This document shows positions 43,701 through 51,839 of a DNA stretch of 64,000 nucleotides, piece after piece. The stretch is from the NCBI RefSeq assembly GCF_900104845.1, contig NZ_FNSR01000003.1:806001-870000 (forward strand). The letters are read 5' to 3'. The position numbers and the translations under genes are program-made. Every line of letters starts with the position of its first letter. The stretch's first letter is position 1. The notes beneath the pieces are model-generated. The model had not been told where the DNA came from, did no database searches, and saw only the letters and a list, made by a program, of their open reading frames with translations. The stretch comes from Paraburkholderia caballeronis. Its GTDB lineage: Bacteria; Pseudomonadota; Gammaproteobacteria; Burkholderiales; Burkholderiaceae.

Positions 43701-45825
43701 CCGCATCGGTCGGGTTCGCGCCCGCCGCCACGTTGGTGATGGTCACCGCCGACGCCGCGCCGACACCGCCCAGCGTGATAGTCGTATGATCCGGGCCGTC
43801 GTACTGAACGGCATTGGCCACGCCGGTCGACAACGAACTCACGCTCGCCGATGTCGACGTCGACAGGTTGTCGAGTTGCGTGTTCGTCGCCGCGATACCG
43901 GTCGACAGCGAATCCACGTTGCTATTGGTCGTATCGAGCCCTGTCGACAGGGAGCCCAGCCCTTCCGTCGTCGAGGTCGACAGCGATGCCACAGTGTTGT
44001 TCGTCGCATCGAGACCACTCGACAACGACGCGACGTTGCTGCTCGTCGTCGACAACCCCGTCGACAGAGAACCCAGCCCATCGGCCGTCGAGGTCGACAG
44101 CGATGTCACCGTGCTGTTGGTCGCATCGAGACCACTCGACAACGACGCGACGTTGCTGCCCGTCGTCGACAGCCCCGTCGACAGCGAGCCCAGGCTCTCG
44201 GACGTCGAGGTCGACAGAGACGCCACGGTGTTGTTGGTCGCATCGAGACCACTCGACAACGAAGCCACGTTGCTACTCGTCGTCTCAAGCCCCGTCGACA
44301 ACGAACTCAAACCCGCCGCCGCAGAGGTGGACACAGAATCGACGGTCGAAGAAAGCGACGTCAGATTCGAATTCGTTTCATCGAGTTTCGTGGACAGGGA
44401 ACCGAGGCCCGACGTCGTGGCCGTCGACAATGACGTGAGCTGTCCAAAGTTCACCGCGTCAGTCGGATTCACGCCTGGCGCCACATTGGTGATGGTCACC
44501 GCGGAGGCGGCCCCCACACCGCCCAGGGTGACAGTCGTATGACTGGGGTCGTCGTACTGGACAGAATTGGCGATGCCGGTTGACAACGAACTGACGCTCG
44601 TCCACGTCGATGTCGAGAGGTTACCCAACTGGGTGTTGGTCGCGTCGATACCCGTCGACAGCGAATTCAGCCCTGTAGCTGTGGCCGTCGAAAGCGACAC
44701 GACAACGCCATTCGTGGTATCCAGTCCCGTGGACAACGAGCCCAGTCCCGATGCCGTCGCAGTCGAAAGCGACGACAACGCGCCGGCGTTGGCGGTCGTC
44801 GCAGTATCCAGCACGGTCAACGCACTGCCGATGTCGTGCACCGTCGCGCCCTGAACGGCATAGGCGGAAGCACTGATCGCTCCCGTGGTCGAATCGTAGC
44901 TCGCGCCGCCGCCCAGCGCCGATGCCGTATCCGCGCCGGTCTGGTTTGTCTTCTGGTTCAGCGACTTGAGCTGGCTGACATTGACGGCATCGGTATCCGC
45001 AGTGCCTGCCGCGACATTCGTGACACGGCGCTCCGCACCAGCCGCGCCCACGGAAACCTCGCCGGCCGCCGTCCCCGCTATCGTGCCGTTGCCCGGATTG
45101 TAGGCCGCCGCGCCCAGATTCGCGTTCGTCACTGCATTGGCGCCAAGCGCAACAGAGTTCGCCGCCGATGCATTGGCGCCGGCTCCGATCGAGACGGCAT
45201 TGGCTCCCGAAACGCTTGCGCCATCCCCGACAGCAATGCTGCTGGTCGCAGCCGCGCCGGTCGAAGAACTGTTGCCGATCGCGATCGAACTCGTCGCGTT
45301 CGATTTTGCATAGTTCCCGACCGCGACACTGTTGACGCCCGCAGCGCCCGCGTTGTTACCGACCGCCGTCGCATAGTCGGCCGTCGACGCAGAGTGGTAG
45401 CCAACGGAAACGGACTTGGTGCCGGTGGCGTTCGCGCTATAGGCGCTGTTCGAGCAGTCGCCGCCGATCGCAACGGAAGCATCCCCGGCATTCGCCGAAC
45501 AGCCAACGGCGATCGAGTTGATTGTCGCGCCCGTGGCACTCGCCCCCGACGACACCGTATAACCGACCGCCGCCGCGGTTCCCGACGTCGCCAGCCACGC
45601 ACTGAAGATCAGCACCGCATTGGAGACGGCAACCCGCATCGCGTTGTGCGTCGCCTTGTGGCCGGGCAACGAAATGGCCGTTCCCCGTTCTCCACACGCG
45701 GGCGCCTTCCGCTCGCTGCCGTCTTCCTGAGACTTGACACTGCCTCGCGAACACGTCGCTTTCTCCGCGACGACGACCCATGCTTCCCGCGCACGGCTCC
45801 AGACAACCCTGAAAATCCTGTTCAT
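40792..45825 (-). CDS. Giant trimeric autotransporter adhesin (YadA class)
   Basis: Outer-membrane adhesin of 1677 residues. Order: extended signal peptide region MNRIFRVVWSRAREAWVVVA (1-20), hydrophobic signal core near 62-88, YadA-type head repeats (about 95-230: SVAVGNYAKSNATSSIAIGN, VSIGAGANASAANSVALGAN), neck motifs of the ITNVAxGxxPTDAVNFGQL type, a stalk of 39-residue repeats rich in Ser/Thr (about 500-1400), a second head near the C-terminus (TTAIGFRAAATYAGSVAIGY), a neck and the four-strand YadA anchor ending TAFGAGAAYQW. It would trimerise and bind host or abiotic surfaces. Codon usage in the stalk is repetitive. No upstream partner is needed for secretion. The gene faces away from the porin. 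Confidence 0.93.
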   Translation of the reverse strand: MNRIFRVVWSRAREAWVVVAEKATCSRGSVKSQEDGSERKAPACGERGTAISLPGHKATHNAMRVAVSNAVLIFSAWLATSGTAAAVGYTVSSGASATGATINSIAVGCSANAGDASVAIGGDCSNSAYSANATGTKSVSVGYHSASTADYATAVGNNAGAAGVNSVAVGNYAKSNATSSIAIGNSSSTGAAATSSIAVGDGASVSGANAVSIGAGANASAANSVALGANAVTNANLGAAAYNPGNGTIAGTAAGEVSVGAAGAERRVTNVAAGTADTDAVNVSQLKSLNQKTNQTGADTASALGGGASYDSTTGAISASAYAVQGATVHDIGSALTVLDTATTANAGALSSLSTATASGLGSLSTGLDTTNGVVVSLSTATATGLNSLSTGIDATNTQLGNLSTSTWTSVSSLSTGIANSVQYDDPSHTTVTLGGVGAASAVTITNVAPGVNPTDAVNFGQLTSLSTATTSGLGSLSTKLDETNSNLTSLSSTVDSVSTSAAAGLSSLSTGLETTSSNVASLSSGLDATNNTVASLSTSTSESLGSLSTGLSTTGSNVASLSSGLDATNSTVTSLSTSTADGLGSLSTGLSTTSSNVASLSSGLDATNNTVASLSTSTTEGLGSLSTGLDTTNSNVDSLSTGIAATNTQLDNLSTSTSASVSSLSTGVANAVQYDGPDHTTITLGGVGAASAVTITNVAAGANPTDAVNFGQLTSLSTATSTGLDSLSTVLGTTTSSLASLSTTVDSVSTSTAAGLNSLSTGLDTVGSNVASLSTSTAEGLGSLSTGLSTTGSNVASLSSGLDETNSTVASLSTSTADGLGSLSTGLSTTTSNVASLSSGLDETNSTVSSLSSGLDATNSTVSSLSTSTAEGLGSLSTGLSTTGSNVASLSSGLDATNNTVASLSTSTADGLGSLSTGLSTTGSNVASLSSGLDATNNTVSSLSTSTADGLGSLSTGLSTTGSNVASLSSGLDATNNTVSSLSTSTADGLGSLSTGLSTTTSNVASLSSGLDATNSTVSSLSTSTAEGLGSLSTGLSTTSSNVASLSSGLDATNNTVSSLSTSTAEGLGSLSTGLSTTSSNVASLSSGLDETNSTVSSLSTSTAEGLGSLSTGLSTTSSNVASLSSGLDETNSTVSSLSTSTADGLGSLSTGLSTTTSNVASLSSGLDATNSTVASLSTSTADGLGSLSTGLSTTTSNVASLSSGLDATNSTVSSLSTSTAEGLGSLSTGLSTTSSNVASLSSGLDMTNNTVSSLSTSTADGLGSLSTGLSTTSSNVVSLSTSTAEGLGSLSTGLSTTTSNVASLSSGLDATNNTVASLSTSTAEGLDSLSTGLSTTTSNVASLSTGLDTTNSNVASLSTSTAEGLGSLSTGLSTTTGNIASLSTGLTTVGNSLTSLSTSVEPLVAQANAAAGSGGSVVGTVVGGAAANGEVQTRGPAGEAVKLVMPASCGSVSGIDATGTGVCSKAQADGATAYGSNASATAENTTAIGFRAAATYAGSVAIGYNARATADPTTAIGSNALASGNNAVALGADAQATAANSVALGTGSVASEDNTVSVGAQGAERRITNVSAGINPTDAVNVGQLRDAISGVQNQINDVARNAYSGVAAATALTMIPEVDPGKTLSFGIGAASFHGYQAVALGGTARITQNLKVKAGVGISGASTAFGAGAAYQW
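41640..43510 (-). repeat. 117-bp tandem repeat array encoding the main adhesin stalk
   Basis: About 16 head-to-tail units of 117 bp (39 residues). Each unit is three modules that begin with SLS: SLSTSTxxGLG (11 residues), SLSTGLSTTxSNVA (14) and SLSSGLDxTNxTVx (14). One unit carries an extra 14-residue module and another lacks one. Differences are mostly single substitutions (A/D/E after STST; G/S/T in STTxSN; A/E/M in LDxTN), scattered as if by recombination between units. Confidence 0.9.
43870..44310 (-). repeat. Second, shorter array of the same stalk repeat
   Basis: About three and a half copies of the 117-bp unit, separated from the main array by a segment encoding a neck/insert (VTITNVAAGANPTDAVNFGQ and LGGVGAASA). 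A similar insert precedes this array too, so the stalk alternates repeat array and neck. Confidence 0.8.
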
Positions 45826-46497
45826 GGCTATTCACACCTACGGACATCAAAGAGAAACGACCACTCCTGTTTAACGCAGGCCATCGCACTCGACTCAATG
45901 ACCTCCCGAATTCCAGCGAGTGAAACCGGCTAAAAACTGGCGAATCATCGTTCAATCACAAGATTAACAATGCAAAGAAAATGTAAAAACATCATCACGA
46001 CTTGATATAACGCAGCCTTTTACTTTTAGTTTTTTCGCACGAATATCCGTGGGGATTTGGCATTCACCCGCTCGCAGTTGGCGCTCTTTTTTGGGATTAC
46101 GCACCCAATTCCGTGCTGAATTCTCGACTTCCTGATTCTGCGGATGCGAAAAATCAACGCAATAAATTCCACGCCATTGAGCCCTGACTTTACGGAAAGT
46201 ATTACATCAACCATTTATCTCTAAAAACCAGGATTTTTAGATTTGATTCAGACCAGCATGAAAGTCCATTAGGGTCTCAGGGATAGAAAACTTCGATTGC
46301 TTAGGTCAAAGCCCGGATCAGAGCCTGGTTGAGTGTCCGCACACCCCATTCCTCCCCATCCCGCAGAAGACCCTTCCATCACAGCGTATTAATCGTCCGC
46401 AACACCCGCGCCAATAATCCGCCCAGCGCCGTCATCCGTTCGTCACGACGGCATGGCAGGCCGCGCCGCCCCACCCACGACACGCACAGACAACTCC
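45826..46497. other. AT-rich divergent region between adhesin and porin genes
   Basis: About 670 bases between divergent genes; the portion 45950-46300 is clearly AT-richer than anything around it. Short frames exist, for example 62 codons on the minus strand at 46026-46214, but without ribosome site or family match. AT-rich promoter regions upstream of surface genes are typical H-NS-type silencing targets; that is inference. Promoter elements were not placed with confidence. Confidence 0.45.
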
Positions 46498-47745
46498 ATG
46501 CATTCGAACCACAACGAACAGAAGCAGCACCGCGACAGGCCCTCGCGCGCCGCGCGCCGCCCGTCCACCGCCGTCGCGCAAGCGGCCGTCGCGGCCTGCA
46601 TCGCCGGCGTCGGGATCGGCGTGGCGCACGCGCAAAGCAGCGTCACGCTGTACGGCCTGATCGACACGTCGATCACCTACGCGAACAACCAGCGCACCGG
46701 CGGCGCGGGCTCGCCGGGCAGCAGCGACTGGACGATGACGAGCGGCAACCTGAGCGCGTCGCGCTGGGGCCTGCGCGGCAGCGAGGACCTCGGCGGCGGG
46801 ACAGCCGCGGTCTTCACGCTGGAGAATGGTTTTTCGTCCACGACTGGCGCGCTGTCGCAGAAAGGCGTCGACATGTTCGGCCGCCAGGCGTGGGTCGGCC
46901 TGCAATCGAACACGGCCGGCACGCTGACCCTCGGCCGCCAGTACGACCTGATCCTGAACTTCGTGACGCCGCTCGGCGCATCCGGGTCCGGCTGGGGCGG
47001 CAACCTCGCGATGCACCCATACGACAACGACGACTCGATCCAGAACATCCGCATCAACAACTCGGTGAAATACGTGAGCCCGACGTGGCGCGGCCTCACG
47101 TTCGGCGCGATGTACGGGTTCTCGAACACGCCGGGCCAGTTCGGCAACAACGCGGCATGGAGCGCGGGCCTGTCGTATGCGAACGGACCGATCAAGCTGG
47201 GCGCGGGTTACCTGAAGATCAACCGCGATTCGAACCTCGCGAACGCGGCCGGCGCGGTCAGCACGACGGACGGCTCCGCGACGGTCACGGGCGGCAGCGA
47301 GCAGATCTGGGCGCTCGCGGGACGCTATGCGTTCGGGCCGCACTCGGTCGGCGTCGCGTGGTCGCATTCGACGACCGACGACGTGACCGGCGTCTATCAG
47401 GGCGGCAACATCAGCACGCTGAAGGGCAATACGCTGGTGTTCGACAATTTCTCGGTCGATGGCCGCTACTTCGTCACGAGCGCGCTGAGCCTCGCCGCCG
47501 CGTACACGTACACGATGGCGCGTTTCGACAGCAGCACCGGGCAGACGCGGCCGAAGTGGAACCAGGTCGTCGCGCAAGCCGACTACGCGTTCACGAAACG
47601 CTCGGACGTGTATCTGGAAGGCATCTATCAGAGCGTGAGCGGCGGCAACGGCAATCCGGTGTTCAACGCGTCCGTCTATACGCTGACGCCTTCGTCGAAC
47701 AGCAACCAGGTCGTCGTGTCGCTCGGGCTGCGGCACCGGTTCTGA
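46498..47745 (+). CDS. Gram-negative general porin (GBP/OmpC-like, 16-strand)
   Basis: Outer-membrane trimeric porin of about 415 residues. After a long signal peptide ending IGVAHAQ, the mature protein starts SSVTLYGLIDTSITYANNQR, the hallmark of betaproteobacterial porins, then SRWGLRGSEDLGGGTAAVFT, GRQAWVGLQSNTAGTLTLGR, the constriction-loop region around GGNLAMHPYDNDDS, and a C-terminal strand VVVSLGLRHRF with terminal Phe for BAM recognition. Start 46498 (MHSNHNEQ) gives a 46-residue N-terminus, already long; 46453 is an alternative. It is divergent from the adhesin and convergent with the DUF2827 operon. Confidence 0.92.
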   Translation: MHSNHNEQKQHRDRPSRAARRPSTAVAQAAVAACIAGVGIGVAHAQSSVTLYGLIDTSITYANNQRTGGAGSPGSSDWTMTSGNLSASRWGLRGSEDLGGGTAAVFTLENGFSSTTGALSQKGVDMFGRQAWVGLQSNTAGTLTLGRQYDLILNFVTPLGASGSGWGGNLAMHPYDNDDSIQNIRINNSVKYVSPTWRGLTFGAMYGFSNTPGQFGNNAAWSAGLSYANGPIKLGAGYLKINRDSNLANAAGAVSTTDGSATVTGGSEQIWALAGRYAFGPHSVGVAWSHSTTDDVTGVYQGGNISTLKGNTLVFDNFSVDGRYFVTSALSLAAAYTYTMARFDSSTGQTRPKWNQVVAQADYAFTKRSDVYLEGIYQSVSGGNGNPVFNASVYTLTPSSNSNQVVVSLGLRHRF

Positions 47746-47753
47746 TGCACGAA

Positions 47754-47781
47754 CGCGGCCGCGCACCACTGCGCGGCCGCG
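47754..47781. terminator. Strong bidirectional hairpin between convergent porin and DUF2827 genes
   Basis: CGCGGCCGCGCA-CCAC-TGCGCGGCCGCG is a perfect 12-bp stem with a 4-base loop. It lies 8 bases after the porin stop codon and 3 bases beyond the DUF2827 stop codon on the other strand, so it can act for both. There is no U-tract. Confidence 0.6.
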
Positions 47782-47784
47782 GTG

Positions 47785-48918
47785 TCAGCGCAGCGGCCGC
47801 CGCATCAACGCATCGAGCAGCGTCGCATACGTGCTGACGACCAGCGGATCGTCCGGCAGGAACCGGGCGATCATCGCGCGCTGGCGTTCGCGCCAGGCGT
47901 GCGGATCGCCGAGGCGCGCGTCGATCGCTTCGAGCAGCCGCGCGGCGCCTTCGCTGACGTCGTTCGCGCGATAGTAGTAGCCGAGTTCGGGGCACAGCGC
48001 CGCGTTGTGCACGAGCGGATACCCCAACCAGCACACTTCGAGATAGAAGTAGTTGAGCGGGTTCTCCATCTGGTGCGACACGACGATATCGACGCCGTGC
48101 GCGAGAAACGCCGGCGTATCGTAGCGGCCAAGAAACACGGCCTTGTGATCGCGCACGATGTCGAGCTGGTTCATCAGCGCGATGAAGTCCGGGTTCTGCT
48201 GCGCGAGCGCCAACGCGTTCGTCACCTGTAGCAGCGCGACGTCGTCGGGACGCGCGCGGTAAGCCTGTTCCGCGATCAACGCCGGGTACAGGCAGAACTT
48301 CACGATGTTGATATTCGGCTCCATCACCGCGAGCCGCACCGGCCCCCGCTTCGGCACATGGACGCCGCCGTCCGGCAGCGCGCGGCCGCGCTCGTCGATG
48401 AACGCCGGGCTCCAGACGAACGGCACGACACGCGCCGGAACCCGGCGCAGCACCTCGAAGTACGGGCGGCTGTTGCCGGCCACCTGCGGGATCACCCACA
48501 AATCGTCGTAGCGCGGATTCACGAACAGGCCGCCGCCCCACACCGGCCGGCCCGCGAGGATCGCCTCGGTCGCGTGCACGTATTCGGAGCCGCAGCAGTA
48601 CGAGACGAGCCGCACGCCGCGCGTCTTCAGATAATCGGTGCGCGCGGCGTCGAGCTGGCCGCCGAGTTCGATCACGACGTCGAGGTCGTCCTTCACTTCG
48701 TCGAACGCGCAGGTCGGCCATCGCGCGACATCCCATGGCAACGCGGACGTCACCGGCACCGCGGTCGTGTTCACGAGCGTCACGCGCTCCACGCCGGGGC
48801 AGCGGCGCAGCGTGTCCGACAGGAACACCGCGTTCTGCTTGATGCCGTTGGTCCACAGCGATTCGTCCGCGCGGTTCAGGCCGATCGTGATGCCGATCCG
48901 GCGCGCGTGCGCGGTCAT
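47785..48918 (-). CDS. DUF2827 family protein, third of three (glycosyltransferase-like)
   Basis: Cytoplasmic protein of 377 residues with no signal peptide. It shares motifs with the two other copies: NGIKQNAVFLSDTLRRCPGV near the N-terminus, VVPFVWSPAFIDER in the middle, LAVMEPNINIVKFCLYPALI, and VSHQMENPLNYFYLEVCWLG followed by YPLVHNA and GYYYRANDVSEG. The two-half layout with a C-terminal nucleotide-sugar-like segment recalls GT-B glycosyltransferases, but the family is formally uncharacterised. It overlaps the secreted-protein gene by four bases (ATGA). Function as an adhesin- or polysaccharide-modifying enzyme is a hypothesis. Confidence 0.75.
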   Translation of the reverse strand: MTAHARRIGITIGLNRADESLWTNGIKQNAVFLSDTLRRCPGVERVTLVNTTAVPVTSALPWDVARWPTCAFDEVKDDLDVVIELGGQLDAARTDYLKTRGVRLVSYCCGSEYVHATEAILAGRPVWGGGLFVNPRYDDLWVIPQVAGNSRPYFEVLRRVPARVVPFVWSPAFIDERGRALPDGGVHVPKRGPVRLAVMEPNINIVKFCLYPALIAEQAYRARPDDVALLQVTNALALAQQNPDFIALMNQLDIVRDHKAVFLGRYDTPAFLAHGVDIVVSHQMENPLNYFYLEVCWLGYPLVHNAALCPELGYYYRANDVSEGAARLLEAIDARLGDPHAWRERQRAMIARFLPDDPLVVSTYATLLDALMRRPLR

Positions 48919-49475
48919 TGCGGACCCGCGCCGTACGACGCCGAAAATTTCACGTAACGCCGGATCGTCAGACAGCCGGGCGGCGAATCGACCAGCGACA
49001 CCGTCGAGCCGGGCTCCCGGTCGCGCGTATAGACGGTCATGTGCGGCAGGAGCGGCGTCGCGCGGTAGTCGCGCAGTTCGCGCTGCGCGACCTGCCGGCA
49101 CGGCGACGCGTCGAACGCGACCCGCTCGGCCGACACCGCACACGTGCCGTCCGCCGCCGGCGCCGCGTTCACGGAGATCACCGCGTTGCCCTGCGCGGTC
49201 TCCAGCCCGACCAGCGAGAACACGGGCGCGCCGTTCGGATGGGCGCGGTCCCAGTCGATCAGCACGTCGCTGCGCGTCGCGCCGCGCACGCCGATCGACG
49301 ACAGCGCGTCCAGCGCGGGCAGGCATTGCCGCACGCCGACGCTCGACGCCGCGCGGGTCAGCGGATTGACCGGCGCGGCCGGCGCGCCGCCCGGCGCGAG
49401 CACGCCTTGCGCGTGGGCGGCGAAGCTCGCGATCGCTGCCGCAACGACCAGGGCGGCCGGAACGATTCGTTTCAT
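48915..49475 (-). CDS. Secreted hypothetical protein encoded between DUF2827 genes
   Basis: Protein of 186 residues with a clear Sec signal peptide (MKRIVPAALVVAAAIASFAA, cleavage after AHA). The mature part has four cysteines (QCLPAL, TCAVS, PCRQVAQ, GCLTIRR), enough for two disulfides, and no recognised domain. It overlaps genes on both sides by four bases, so it is made together with the DUF2827 proteins. A periplasmic or exported partner is plausible. The ribosome site is AAGGAA. I do not recognise the family. Confidence 0.7.
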   Translation of the reverse strand: MKRIVPAALVVAAAIASFAAHAQGVLAPGGAPAAPVNPLTRAASSVGVRQCLPALDALSSIGVRGATRSDVLIDWDRAHPNGAPVFSLVGLETAQGNAVISVNAAPAADGTCAVSAERVAFDASPCRQVAQRELRDYRATPLLPHMTVYTRDREPGSTVSLVDSPPGCLTIRRYVKFSASYGAGPQ

Positions 49476-50635
49476 GCGTAGATTCCTTGCGGGTACAACG
49501 CGTCGATGGCGGCCGCATAGGCCCGGACGTTGCCCTCGTCCTCGGGATGCAGCGTCCGCAGGAACGCGCGCGCCGTCTCGCGATAACGGCCGAGTTCGGC
49601 GTCGTGCCGGACGAACGCGTCGCGCAGCGCGCGGCCGCCCTCCTCGCAGTCGAAGTCGTGATAGCGATAGCCGCAGCCGCCGATCAGCGGCGAGTTGTGC
49701 ACGAGCGGATAACCGCCGTGCAGCGCCTCGTAATACAGGTAGTTCTGCGCGTTTTCCCACTGGTGCGCGACCACCGCGTCCACGTAACCGCCCATCACCT
49801 CGTAGAACGGAAAGCGCCCCTCGAACGACGCGATGCCGTGCCGCACGATGTCGAGACTGCGCGCGAACGCGTTGAAGCCCGGATGGTCCTTCATCTTCAG
49901 CGTGTTGTAGACCCACACGTGTTCGAGCAGGTCCGGATCGGCGCGATGCGCGGCCTCGCAGCACAGCATCGGCAGCGGACTCGTCTTGACCATGCACAGG
50001 TTCGGCTCGAAGATGCCGGCCCGCCAGCGCCGCCGGCCGGGCCGATAGCCGAATGGCCGGTCCGCCGGCAGCCGCGCGGCCGCGCGGTCCAGCACGAGCG
50101 GGCTCCACAGATGCGGCAGGATCCGCACCGGCGCGCGCATCGCGCCGCGATAGTACGGCGCGCAGGTCGTCGCGTATTCGGGCAGCGTCCAGACCTCGTG
50201 ATACGGCGTGCGGTGGATCAGCAGCGCATGCGGACGGTTGAACACCATCCGCTCGACGTCGATCACATAGTCGTTGCCGACCCGCATCGACACGACCCGG
50301 CCGCCGCGGTCGCGGAACCGCTCGACCCAGGCGCGATCGAGCTGCGCGCTCATCTCGATCATCAGGTCGAGACGCGCGGCCGCGTCGCTCATGTCGATCA
50401 GCGGCGCGGGCGCGTCCTCGACCAGGCGGCGCGCGTCGTCGCAATCGCCATCGCCGCCGCCGATCACGAGATACACCTCGGACACCGACGGCACCTTGCG
50501 CAGCAGCATCACCAGAAACAGGCAGTTCTGGAAGATGCCGTTCTCCCACAGCGACTGCCCGCCCTTGCGCACGAACAGCGACACGCCGACCTTCAGCCCA
50601 CGCCGCGCGGAGTCGCTTCGAGCCTTCTGCGTCAT
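49472..50635 (-). CDS. DUF2827 family protein, second of three (glycosyltransferase-like)
   Basis: Cytoplasmic protein of 387 residues. Shared motifs: QSLWENGIFQNCLFLVMLLR, RILPHLWSPLVLDR, AGIFEPNLCMVKTSPLPML, and AVVAHQWENAQNYLYYEALH followed by GGYPLVHNS and GYRYHDFD. It has a short basic N-terminal extension (MTQKARSDSARRG) compared with the first copy. It overlaps both neighbours by four bases. Strong conservation of the HQWENxQNYxYxE...YPLVHNS block across copies marks the likely active site. Confidence 0.75.
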   Translation of the reverse strand: MTQKARSDSARRGLKVGVSLFVRKGGQSLWENGIFQNCLFLVMLLRKVPSVSEVYLVIGGGDGDCDDARRLVEDAPAPLIDMSDAAARLDLMIEMSAQLDRAWVERFRDRGGRVVSMRVGNDYVIDVERMVFNRPHALLIHRTPYHEVWTLPEYATTCAPYYRGAMRAPVRILPHLWSPLVLDRAAARLPADRPFGYRPGRRRWRAGIFEPNLCMVKTSPLPMLCCEAAHRADPDLLEHVWVYNTLKMKDHPGFNAFARSLDIVRHGIASFEGRFPFYEVMGGYVDAVVAHQWENAQNYLYYEALHGGYPLVHNSPLIGGCGYRYHDFDCEEGGRALRDAFVRHDAELGRYRETARAFLRTLHPEDEGNVRAYAAAIDALYPQGIYA

Positions 50636-51768
50636 GCGTTGCCTCCGCGCGCGCCGAGCGCAAGCAGTCGCTCCGCATAGGCCGCGAGGTTCGCGTCGCT
50701 GTGCGGATCGACCGCGTCGAACACCGCGCGCGAGCGCGCGCGATACGCGGCGAGCGCCGCGTCGTGCCCCCGCGCGGCGGCGAGCAGTTGACGCGCGCCC
50801 GCATCCGCGTCGAAGTCCGGATAGTAGTAGCCAGCGTCGGCAAGCCACGGCGAATTGTGGATCAGCGGATAGTCGCCATACAGCACGTCGAGGTACGCAT
50901 AGTTCTGGTCGTTGTTCCACTGATGCGAGACGACCGCGTCCGCATGCTGGCCCATGAAGCCGGCGATGTCGTGCCGGCCGTGGAACGTCGCGCGATGCTC
51001 GCGCACGAGGTCGAGCGAGTTCGCGAGATGCAGCATCGTCCGGTGATCCTTCATGTGCAGCGTGTTCAATACGTGCATCGCACTGACCGCGCCGCGCTCC
51101 ATGCGCCAGGCTTCGTCGCAGACCAGCATCGGAATGCTCGACGCCTTGACGACGGAGATGTTCGGCTCGAAGATCGCGACCCGCAGGCCGCCGCCTGCGG
51201 CCTCGCGCGCTTCGCGCGCCGCTGCGTAGCCGTAGTGCACGCCGTGACGCGCGATTTCGGCGATCCGCGCTTCGAGAAACGCGGGGCTCCAGACGAAAGG
51301 CACGATATGCACCGGGCAACGGTGCAGCGTGCGCATCCACGGAATCGACAGCCGGTCCTTCGGCAGCAGCCAGACTTCGTCGCAGCGGTCGGGCCGCTGG
51401 ACGGAGCCCGGCCGGTCGAACACCGCGGGCTCGACGAGCGCCGCATACGGTTGCCCGCAGCAGCAGAACACGACCTTGCAGCCGCGCGCGCTCATCAGGT
51501 CGAGCCATGCGCAGTCGAGCGCGCCGGCCATCTCGACGATCACGTCGACTTCGTCGGTCGCGTCCCGCTGCGTGACGAGGCGCAGGCCGGGCGCAACGCG
51601 TTCGACTTCGCAAGGCAATGCGCGCTCGCTGCCGGCGTCGATCAGCATCACTTCGCGCACGAACGGCAGACGCCGGAACGCGGCGGCAAGAAAGATCGCG
51701 TTCTGGCCGAGACCGTTCTGCCAGATGCTCTGGCCGCTATGACTGAGGACGGAAATGCCGATGCGCAC
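50632..51768 (-). CDS. DUF2827 family protein, first of three (glycosyltransferase-like)
   Basis: First gene of the operon, 378 residues. Motifs: GQSIWQNGLGQNAIFLAAAF, HIVPFVWSPAFLEARI, VAIFEPNISVVKASSIPMLV, and AVVSHQWNNDQNYAYLDVLY followed by GDYPLIHNS and GYYYPDFD. An AGGAG lies 16-20 bases upstream, farther than usual, and the leader holds a perfect 13-bp hairpin at 51796-51839, so translation could be controlled. No regulator is adjacent. The family is uncharacterised; a glycosyltransferase role is inferred from motif layout and the surface-gene context. Confidence 0.75.
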   Translation of the reverse strand: MRIGISVLSHSGQSIWQNGLGQNAIFLAAAFRRLPFVREVMLIDAGSERALPCEVERVAPGLRLVTQRDATDEVDVIVEMAGALDCAWLDLMSARGCKVVFCCCGQPYAALVEPAVFDRPGSVQRPDRCDEVWLLPKDRLSIPWMRTLHRCPVHIVPFVWSPAFLEARIAEIARHGVHYGYAAAREAREAAGGGLRVAIFEPNISVVKASSIPMLVCDEAWRMERGAVSAMHVLNTLHMKDHRTMLHLANSLDLVREHRATFHGRHDIAGFMGQHADAVVSHQWNNDQNYAYLDVLYGDYPLIHNSPWLADAGYYYPDFDADAGARQLLAAARGHDAALAAYRARSRAVFDAVDPHSDANLAAYAERLLALGARGGNA

Positions 51769-51795
51769 GGTCCGGTTTGTTCTCCTGAAGCCGCG

Positions 51796-51839
51796 CGGCC
51801 TTCACGCGTGCATGAAGTGCATGAAGCGCGTGAAGGCCG
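51796..51839 (-). promoter_or_regulatory. Perfect 13-bp hairpin with internal direct repeats in the DUF2827 leader
   Basis: CGGCCTTCACGCG (51796-51808) and CGCGTGAAGGCCG (51827-51839) are perfect inverted repeats. The 18-base loop carries tandem copies of TGCATGAAG. It ends 28 bases upstream of the first DUF2827 start codon. It could be an operator, an attenuator-like RNA structure, or part of the promoter. The rest of the 458-base gap (51769-52226) shows nothing coding that I can support. Confidence 0.5.

Noticed and set aside
41441..43789. A 782-codon open frame on the plus strand opposite the adhesin stalk
   Set aside because: It is the antisense of the 117-bp repeat, whose sequence happens to lack stops in this frame; it has no signal, ribosome site or family and simply mirrors the repeat.
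41640..44310. Regular repeats considered as a CRISPR array
   Set aside because: The 117-bp units have no unique spacers and encode a continuous protein repeat with the correct frame and anchor.
46026..46214. 62-codon minus-strand frame in the AT-rich gap
   Set aside because: No ribosome site or family match; more likely chance in an AT-rich regulatory region.
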